Shown here: one piece after another, positions 27,447 through 33,600 of the stretch
Position numbering within the stretch: the stretch's first letter is position 1
How the letters are laid out: every line of letters begins with the position of its first letter
Source of the DNA: Acidimicrobiales bacterium
GTDB lineage: Bacteria; Actinomycetota; Acidimicrobiia; Acidimicrobiales; SZUA-35
DNA: 33,600 bases
Reading direction: 5' to 3'
Assembly: GCA_024644005.1 (NCBI GenBank)
Contig: JAHELU010000020.1
Coordinates: forward strand, 1 to 33,600
Translations under genes and position numbers: made by a program
Notes under the pieces: generated by a model
The model's database searches: none
What the model saw: the letters and a program-made list of their open reading frames with translations, nothing else
Told to the model about the DNA's origin: nothing

Positions 27447-28766
27447 GTGCGACAGGACGTGAAAGCGAGAGATCTCTCGACGCTTGCGGCGAAGGCGGTC
27501 GACGGCTACCAGAAGCTGCCCAGCTGGGTGCTCCTTCCCCAGATCTTCCTTGCGGCCGGTTGGGGGCGGGCCGCCGTGGCCCACGCGCTCAGCGGCGACT
27601 GGTGGCGTGGCCAGGAGGTACTCGACTTCGTCGCAACGGAGACCGAGCACCGGGTTGGTGCCTACGGGTACGTGCTGCGCTGGATCGTCGAGCCGCTGCC
27701 GACGACGACCGCGGTCGTCGTCGTCACCGGGCAGCTCCTCGTCGCTGTGATGCTGGCGCTCAACTACCGAGTAGGCGTCGCCCTCGGCATCGGCGCGTTC
27801 CTGAACATCCAGTTCATCCTGGCCGGGGCCGTCAACCCGAGCATCTTCTACCTGGTGGCGACGCTGGGCATCGTGGTCTGGCGCCTGGAGACCGCAGCGT
27901 CACCGGCCACGATTCGACGCCTGGCCAGAGTCACGCCCTATGCCGCCGTCGCCGTTGCAGTGGCGCTCACGCCGTCGGTCCGATCACTGGACCCCGAGAC
28001 GGCGAAGGAAGACCCCGCCCTCGTGCTCATCTTCCTCGCCGCCCTCACCACCGCCGCGCTCTGGTGGATCGATCATCGGATCGCGCTGGCGGACGACGCG
28101 CTCGCCGCGCTGATCACGGACGAGGAGCCGGGTCAGCAGCCCATCGACCGACCGACGTCGCTGGTATGGCCAGTGCTGTCGATGGTGGCGTCCGTCGTCA
28201 TCCTCGTCGGGGGCGTCGCGGTGATCGGCGGCGAGGACGGTGCTCGGCACGGCGCAGGGGCGGGAACCATCATGAGCGAGGTCGCCGACGAGCGGGCCGG
28301 CCCGGTCGCCTCCGTCCCGCTGGGTACCTTCGACGCCCCGTACCCGTTCGGCCGGAGCGTCCTGCTGTCGTACGACGACCAGGCCATCGGCGCCGAGAGA
28401 GCGTGGCGGATCCAGCTCCTCGAGGCAGCAGCCGATCGAACCGGTGACTTCGACGTCGAATCGCCACCGTCCGGCGAGCGGCTCGTGGCGGCCCGGATCC
28501 GGATCACCTACGAAAGGGGGGTGAGTCCAGGACCGGTGGCCCAGCTCAGGTTCGACACGGTTGGCCCCGGGGGCTCGGTATTCCGGTCGACGACGCAGGA
28601 CTGTCGGTCCCCGATCGGCAAGCTCGCTGGCCGCGCCGGGCTCGAGGTCTCCGACGCCATCGAAGGGCTGCTGTGCTGGTGGGTGCCGGCCGCCGCAGTG
28701 GACTCCCTCGTCCTGGCGGTCGAGGCGGAGCCGGCCGACGGGGTCGTGTACCTCGCACTGGACTGA
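27447..28766 (+). CDS. DoxX/TQO-like membrane protein with C-terminal extracytoplasmic domain
   Basis: LLPQIFLAAGWGRAAVAHALSGDWW...; several TM segments, then a DUF4352-like beta-rich domain. GTG at 27447 with GGGAGGAG upstream. Confidence 0.68.
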   Translation: MRQDVKARDLSTLAAKAVDGYQKLPSWVLLPQIFLAAGWGRAAVAHALSGDWWRGQEVLDFVATETEHRVGAYGYVLRWIVEPLPTTTAVVVVTGQLLVAVMLALNYRVGVALGIGAFLNIQFILAGAVNPSIFYLVATLGIVVWRLETAASPATIRRLARVTPYAAVAVAVALTPSVRSLDPETAKEDPALVLIFLAALTTAALWWIDHRIALADDALAALITDEEPGQQPIDRPTSLVWPVLSMVASVVILVGGVAVIGGEDGARHGAGAGTIMSEVADERAGPVASVPLGTFDAPYPFGRSVLLSYDDQAIGAERAWRIQLLEAAADRTGDFDVESPPSGERLVAARIRITYERGVSPGPVAQLRFDTVGPGGSVFRSTTQDCRSPIGKLAGRAGLEVSDAIEGLLCWWVPAAAVDSLVLAVEAEPADGVVYLALD

Positions 28767-28980
28767 CGATGGACCGAGGTCGTGCCCCCCGTATACGGCC
28801 GGATGATTGCCGACCGCCGCTCGTTGTCGTACCATGTCGCCGACCGCACGACCGCCTGAGGCGTCCTCACCACCCGGCCAGGCTCATCGGCAGGTACACG
28901 AGGACGGCTCGCGGGAGGTGCGCGTCGTCGGTCGAAGCGCTCGGGGCCGACCGGGCCGAGACCGCGGGAGCGAGGCGAAG

Positions 28981-30765
28981 GTGACGAGGAGACGGACCGC
29001 TGAGCTGGCGCCAGACGGACGCCGGGAGCTCGACGAGGCGGCGGCCGCGACGGCCAGGCCGCCACGACGACTGGCGCGGCGCCTCACAGCGCCGATCGGC
29101 GCCATTGCAGCGGTCGTCGCCCGATGGCTCCACCTCGGCGGCAACTCGGCCAACGTGCTCCAACACGAGGCGACCAACGCGCTCGGCCGGGAGGCAACCA
29201 GCGCCCTGGCTCACGAAGCGACCACGGCCGCCGGAGCCAAGGCGGCAGCGGCCGGCACCGCACCAGCGCCCCCTGGCCAAGGTCCGTCCCCGCAGGCACT
29301 GGGGATGGGCGCAGCCGCAGTGGCGGTGGTCGTGGCGATCATTGCTGCCCTCGCGCTGTCCGGCGACCCCGAGCCGGAGCCGGAGCCGGAGGCCGCGCCG
29401 TCGACCACCACCGCTCCCCCGTCGACGACGGCGTCGTTGCCGCCGCCACAGGCGCCCTCGCTCGGTCCGGCTTCGTTCGACACGACGGGATCCGATGGGC
29501 TCGTCGGCAACGTGCTGGCCGAAGTCGACCAAGGCGACGGCGCCGACCCGGTCGTGGTGAGTGCGGTCGAGGGCTCGGCCGATCTCCTCGGCCAACCGGT
29601 GACGCTCGCGTCCGGTGCAACGGTCACGGTGGAGGCGGACGGGTCGTTCCGCTACGATCCCGGGCTGGCGTTCCAGGGGCTCGGCTCCGGCGAATCGGCC
29701 ACCGACAGCTTCTCCTATACGGCCACCGCCGGCCCGGACTGGTCCGAGGAGCGGCTGGCCACGATCACCGTGACCGGCGTGAACGATCCACCGACCCTCG
29801 GCGCAGTGGGCGGTGTCTCCGTCTCCGAGACGTCGTCGGCTGCGGTCGATCTCTCGGCCAGCGACCCCGACGCCGACGCCGTGAGCTTCCGGCTGGAGGG
29901 CTCGATCCCGCCGTTCGTCTCCCTGGTTGCCGGCACCGACGGCGCCGCCACCCTGCTCGTCGCACCCGGACCTGGAGACTCGGGGGTGTACCAGGTCGTC
30001 GTGGTCGCGACGGATGACGGTGCGCCGGCGCTGTCGGCCCGGACCACGATACCGATCGACGTATCGGCGACGCTGACGAGGGTCACCGACGGCCTGCTGG
30101 CCCTCTACGAGTTCGAAGAGGGTTCGGGCTCGATCGTCGGTGACTCGTCGCAGGTCGGCTCGCCCTACGATCTGACGGCGTCCGACCCGGCCGCGCTCCG
30201 GTGGGGCGACGGTTCGCTCTCGGTCGACTCGCCGACACTGCTCGGCTCGGTGGAGCCCGCCACGAAGGTGTCCGAGACGGTTTCGCAGTCGAACGCCGTG
30301 ACGGTCGAGGCATGGGTCACGCCGGCCGACGCCGTCCAGGCCGGGCCGGCCCGTGTGGTGTCGCTGTCGGCCGACGTCAGCTTCCGCAACGTCACCCTCG
30401 GTCAGGGCGACCCGGAGGGCCTGGGCGGTGACCACTGGACTGCTCGGCTGCGATCCACCGCCACCACCGAGAACGGCTTGCCGTCGCTCTCGACGCCTGC
30501 CGCCACCGCGCAGGGTGGGCGCCTGACCCATGTCGTGTTCACCCGGTCGGCTTCCGGCGAGGCCAAGCTGTTCCTGGACGGGGTCACGGTGGCGACGGGA
30601 ACCGTCGGCGGTGATCTCTCGAACTGGGACCGGTCGTTCCCGTTGCTGCTGGCCAACGAGACCAGCGGCGACCGCCCCTGGCTCGGGACCTTCCACCTGG
30701 TCGCCGTCTACGGGAAGGCCCTCTCGCCCACGGAGGTCGACCGGAACCACCGGGTCGGCCCGTAG
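28981..30765 (+). CDS. Membrane-anchored surface protein with VCBS/cadherin-like and LamG-type domains
   Basis: TM MGAAAVAVVVAIIAALAL; SFRYDPGLAFQGLGSGESATDSFSYTA; ITVTGVNDPPTLGAVG; LLALYEFEEGSGSIVGDSS...VTVEAWVTP...LFLDGVTVATG. GTG 28981 chosen; an in-frame ATG 28807 is less likely. Confidence 0.78.
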   Translation: MTRRRTAELAPDGRRELDEAAAATARPPRRLARRLTAPIGAIAAVVARWLHLGGNSANVLQHEATNALGREATSALAHEATTAAGAKAAAAGTAPAPPGQGPSPQALGMGAAAVAVVVAIIAALALSGDPEPEPEPEAAPSTTTAPPSTTASLPPPQAPSLGPASFDTTGSDGLVGNVLAEVDQGDGADPVVVSAVEGSADLLGQPVTLASGATVTVEADGSFRYDPGLAFQGLGSGESATDSFSYTATAGPDWSEERLATITVTGVNDPPTLGAVGGVSVSETSSAAVDLSASDPDADAVSFRLEGSIPPFVSLVAGTDGAATLLVAPGPGDSGVYQVVVVATDDGAPALSARTTIPIDVSATLTRVTDGLLALYEFEEGSGSIVGDSSQVGSPYDLTASDPAALRWGDGSLSVDSPTLLGSVEPATKVSETVSQSNAVTVEAWVTPADAVQAGPARVVSLSADVSFRNVTLGQGDPEGLGGDHWTARLRSTATTENGLPSLSTPAATAQGGRLTHVVFTRSASGEAKLFLDGVTVATGTVGGDLSNWDRSFPLLLANETSGDRPWLGTFHLVAVYGKALSPTEVDRNHRVGP

Positions 30766-30775
30766 CGTCCAGCCG

Positions 30776-31996
30776 TCACCCGGCCCGCTCGAACCAGAGC
30801 TCGGTCTCGCCGCCGCTGGCGACCAACCGGGCACCGTCGGCTTCCAGCCCGAACTCGGTCATCGACGGGAGGGCGTCGTAGTAGGCAGCGGCGATGGCGT
30901 CGAGCGCCTCACCGCACCCCTCCTGCTCGGCCGAGGGCACGCCGAGGGTCAAGCGACCGTTGCCGACAGCGGCATCTCCGCCGTATGCATTGCAGAACGC
31001 CCGCCCTCGGTAGGTGTCGGTGGACAGCGTCAGGGTGATGGCCTGGTCGCCGTCGACGGCGCCCGGATCACGGATCGGGCCGTCGGGGCCGTCACCACCG
31101 ACGAAGATCCACTCGACGCCGTCGAGGAGGTCGGCATCGGACGGAACCGGCGCGCCCGAGAGACCGGCGAGCTCGTCCTCGGTGATGGCCCGGTAGCGCA
31201 AGCCCTCGTTGCCCGCCGAGGTCAGCACGAGCGTGTCGCCGTCGACCTCTGGCACGAAACCGTCGCCGAGGACGGACACCACCGAGCTGTCCTGGTCGAA
31301 CAGGGCCGTTGGGCAGTCACCGTCCGCAGCGAAGCTGGTGAGCAGCACTTCGTTGCCGGAGATGGTGAACGTCCCGGTGAGCGTCCGACAGCCGGTGCCG
31401 CCGGCCAGCGTCCCGCCGGGCTCGAGCATCAGCGTTGCCGGTTCCCCCTCGACGGCCGTGGCCAGTCCGTCCTGCACGGTCGCCTCCAGGAGCCAGAGGG
31501 CGCCCAACAGGTCATCGGAGGCCACCGGCTGATTGCGGCCGAACACCAGCTCTGTCGAGGGACCCGACAGGGCCAGCTCGTCGCCGACCAGGTCGATGCC
31601 GTCGACGTCTCGGAGGGCGGCGATGTACGCCCGCTCCGACTCCTGGACGTCGGGCAGGCAGCCCGCCGCGCCCATTCCGACGTCCGCGAGGCGGAGCTGC
31701 GACTCCTCGATCGTGTAGGACCCGCCGTAGTCGTTGCAGGCCGCAGTCCCACCGAGGGTCTCCCCGTCGAAGTTCAACGTGATGGGCCAACCGTCGACCT
31801 GTGGGATCTCACCTTCCGGTCCGCCGCCGGACCGCAACGTCCAGGAGGAGCCGATGAGCGCCTCCTGGTCGATGCTCACCGGCCGACCATCGTCTACGAC
31901 ATCGCCGGCCACGGTCTCGTCGCCAGCGCTGCCACACCCAGCGATGAGGACGAGGCCGAGACCCAGGACGGTCAGGCGAACGACGGTGATCGTCAT
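30776..31996 (-). CDS. Lipoprotein with three META-like domains
   Basis: Lipobox LVLIAGC; repeats LIGSSWTL..CNDYGGSY, LLGALWLL..GCRTLTGTF, LLDGVEWIF..CNAYGGD; ATG at 31996. Confidence 0.83.
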   Translation of the reverse strand: MTITVVRLTVLGLGLVLIAGCGSAGDETVAGDVVDDGRPVSIDQEALIGSSWTLRSGGGPEGEIPQVDGWPITLNFDGETLGGTAACNDYGGSYTIEESQLRLADVGMGAAGCLPDVQESERAYIAALRDVDGIDLVGDELALSGPSTELVFGRNQPVASDDLLGALWLLEATVQDGLATAVEGEPATLMLEPGGTLAGGTGCRTLTGTFTISGNEVLLTSFAADGDCPTALFDQDSSVVSVLGDGFVPEVDGDTLVLTSAGNEGLRYRAITEDELAGLSGAPVPSDADLLDGVEWIFVGGDGPDGPIRDPGAVDGDQAITLTLSTDTYRGRAFCNAYGGDAAVGNGRLTLGVPSAEQEGCGEALDAIAAAYYDALPSMTEFGLEADGARLVASGGETELWFERAG

Positions 31997-32011
31997 CTCG
32001 TCGAGTCTGCC

Positions 32012-32047
32012 ACCACCCCGCCGCTCGGTAGCGGCGTGGTCACGCCG
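32012..32047 (-). terminator. Inverted-repeat region between the CDF-like and META genes (possible terminator)
   Basis: ACCAC-ccc-GCCGCT-cggt-AGCGGC-GTGGT bulged stem, overlapping a second repeat CGGCGTG-gt-CACGCCG (32032-32047). Confidence 0.4.
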
Positions 32048-32115
32048 ACATGCAACCTGCCGACCATCTCGCTGGCCGCCGTGCGGCCGGCCCCGGCCGC
32101 TCGAGCGCCGTGCCA

Positions 32116-32748
32116 TCAGTCGCAGCAGGTGTCCCCCCGCCAGGCTTCGATGCCCTCGCGGACTGCCAGCGCAGCTATGACGAGCGCCGCCAGCGGATCG
32201 GCCCACCACCAGCCGAGCGCAGCGTTCAGGAGCAGACCGGTGAGCAGCACGACGGAGAGATAGGTGCACAGCAAGGTCTGCTGGCCGTCGGCGATCACGG
32301 TCGCAGACCCCAATCGACGCCCCGTGACTCGTTTGGCGCTGGCCAGGATCGGCATGACGATCAAGGAGGCGACGGCCAACCCGATCCCGACCGGCGACGA
32401 TTCCGGCTCGTTGCCCGCGATGAGATCGACGGCGGCCGAGCCCGCCACGTACAGCGCGAGTGCGAAGAAACTGGCTCCTATGAGGCGAAGCGCTCGACGC
32501 TCCCGATCCTCGTCGAGACCCGAGAACTGCCAGAGGATCACACAAGCCGAGGCCACCTCCACCGTGGAGTCCAGGCCGAACCCGACCAGTGCGAGGGAGC
32601 CGGCGGCACGACCGGCGACGATCGCCACCACCGCCTCGATCACGTTCCAACCGACGGTGATCCAGGCGAGCGCGAGCGCCCGACGTCGGAGACGACCCCG
32701 ATCTCCGGTGGCGGACCCACTCAGCAACAGCGGCTCATCCATGCCCAC
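32116..32748 (-). CDS. CDF-like cation transporter (membrane domain only)
   Basis: WNVIEAVVAIVAGRAAGSLALVGFGLDSTVEVASA, SATVIADGQQTLLCTYLSVVLLTGLLLN, GWWWADPLAALVIAALAVREGIEAWRGDTCCD. Confidence 0.83.
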   Translation of the reverse strand: MGMDEPLLLSGSATGDRGRLRRRALALAWITVGWNVIEAVVAIVAGRAAGSLALVGFGLDSTVEVASACVILWQFSGLDEDRERRALRLIGASFFALALYVAGSAAVDLIAGNEPESSPVGIGLAVASLIVMPILASAKRVTGRRLGSATVIADGQQTLLCTYLSVVLLTGLLLNAALGWWWADPLAALVIAALAVREGIEAWRGDTCCD

Positions 32749-32760
32749 TACGCTTCGCTC

Positions 32761-33168
32761 TCAGCCGCTACCCCCGGTCGGATCCAGAGAGCCCCACTCA
32801 TCGGCGTCATCGCTTGGGGCGGTCACGATCTCGAGTCGCAGCGGTGCCAGCGCCTCGAGGACTTCGGCGATCCGCGCCTGTGAGGTTCCGAATTCGGCGA
32901 GGGTGTCGGCCAGGTGCCCCAGGAACAGGTCGAAGTCGGTATCCGAGATCTTGAGATGAGCATGGGCTGCCCTCATGTCACGACCTTCGTAGGCGTCGGG
33001 ACCGCCCAGTGCCGCCGTCAGGAACATCCGCTGGTGGGTCTTGAGCTTCACCAGGTCGGCGCCCTCGAAGAATTCCCCGATGACCGGATCGGACTTGAGC
33101 TTCGTGTAGAACCTCTCGACCGCTTCAGGGACCAAGGCCTCGCCGCCGAGGGTTTCGTAGATGGACAT
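32761..33168 (-). CDS. Truncated hemoglobin (group I-like)
   Basis: SIYETLGGEALVPEAVERFYTKLKSDPVIGEFFEGADLVKLKTHQRMFLTAALGGPDAYEGRDMRAAHAHLKISDTDFDLFL; ATG at 33168. Confidence 0.92.
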   Translation of the reverse strand: MSIYETLGGEALVPEAVERFYTKLKSDPVIGEFFEGADLVKLKTHQRMFLTAALGGPDAYEGRDMRAAHAHLKISDTDFDLFLGHLADTLAEFGTSQARIAEVLEALAPLRLEIVTAPSDDADEWGSLDPTGGSG

Positions 33169-33366
33169 CGTTCTCCTCGTGGTGGTTGGATCGATGCTAG
33201 ATGACCGGGAGCGGAGCTGCGTTTCGACCGTGTGAATATGCGCCCCATCGGATGCTGGGGTTCGGTCGAGGCCACCGCAACTGGGCAGACCCGCCATGAC
33301 TCCAATCACGCGGCAGACCCTGCCCGTTGTCCCGGGGTCAATAGAATCCGCCGGAGGAGGTGTGTC

Positions 33367-33600
33367 TTGAACGTCGCCACTCGCATCCGCCTTTTGGGAG
33401 CATTGGCTGGTGTCCTGTTGGCCGCAGTCGCTCTCATCACCATCCTGATCTGGCTACGAAGTTGGCCGGCAATCGCCGTGCTCGCTGCCGTGGCACTCGT
33501 GGCGTCACTGGTGGCTCGCCGGCTCGCCCGACGGGTCAAGCGGGGAACGGTGCTGGAACTGGATCTCGAGAGCGGGGTGGTCGAATCGCACGGCACCGAT
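33367..33600 (+). CDS. N-terminal part of a membrane protein, possibly SppA-like signal peptide peptidase (runs off window)
   Basis: TTG start 33367 with GGAGGAGG upstream; two TM stretches then KRGTVLELDLESGVVESHGTD, open to the window end. Confidence 0.6.
   Translation, partial: MNVATRIRLLGALAGVLLAAVALITILIWLRSWPAIAVLAAVALVASLVARRLARRVKRGTVLELDLESGVVESHGTD

Noticed and set aside
28867-30834. 655-aa minus-strand ORF
   Set aside because: Antisense to the LamG-type protein; Arg/Gly-rich composition without motifs.
1-33600. Defence island, prophage, biosynthetic cluster or conjugative element
   Set aside because: Apart from one IS, no integrase, phage structural, restriction-modification, toxin-antitoxin, NRPS/PKS or transfer genes were recognisable.

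Overview
High-GC actinobacterial-type chromosomal window; Acidimicrobiia-like is an inference from DUF4214-rich secreted proteins and overall gene content. It holds about 24 credible genes, mostly short convergent or divergent single-gene units. An intact-looking IS1182-type insertion sequence (122-1849) has 12-bp terminal inverted repeats flanked by CTAG on both sides; the left CTAG contains the stop codon of the upstream gene. Next come a cinA-like gene followed by an N-terminally truncated F420-type luciferase-like oxidoreductase, a complete LLM oxidoreductase divergent from a winged-helix regulator, and an EEP-family hydrolase. A PASTA Ser/Thr kinase has the VAIK lysine replaced by Arg. 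A PadR regulator and an M23 peptidase gene diverge around a perfect 24-bp palindrome. Further along are an FAH-family protein, an M24-family DddP (DMSP lyase)-like protein, an LAxTG surface protein, a secreted galactose-oxidase-like (AA5) radical copper oxidase with two DUF4214 modules, and an Rpf/transglycosylase-like protein with a CRP-type site upstream. The last part has a Mo-bisMGD oxidoreductase plus flavodoxin, a GGDEF-EAL protein with an unusual EAL loop and a structured leader, a ScyD/ScyE-like propeller, a DoxX-like membrane protein, a LamG surface protein, a triple-META lipoprotein, a short CDF-like transporter, a truncated globin and the start of an SppA-like gene. I found no CRISPR array, rRNA, tRNA or recognisable defence island. 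The best candidates for novelty are the kinase with the altered ATP-binding lysine, the DUF4214-tagged secreted enzymes, the DddP-like gene and the leader before the c-di-GMP gene. All calls come from reading the sequence and recalled motifs; no database search was run.
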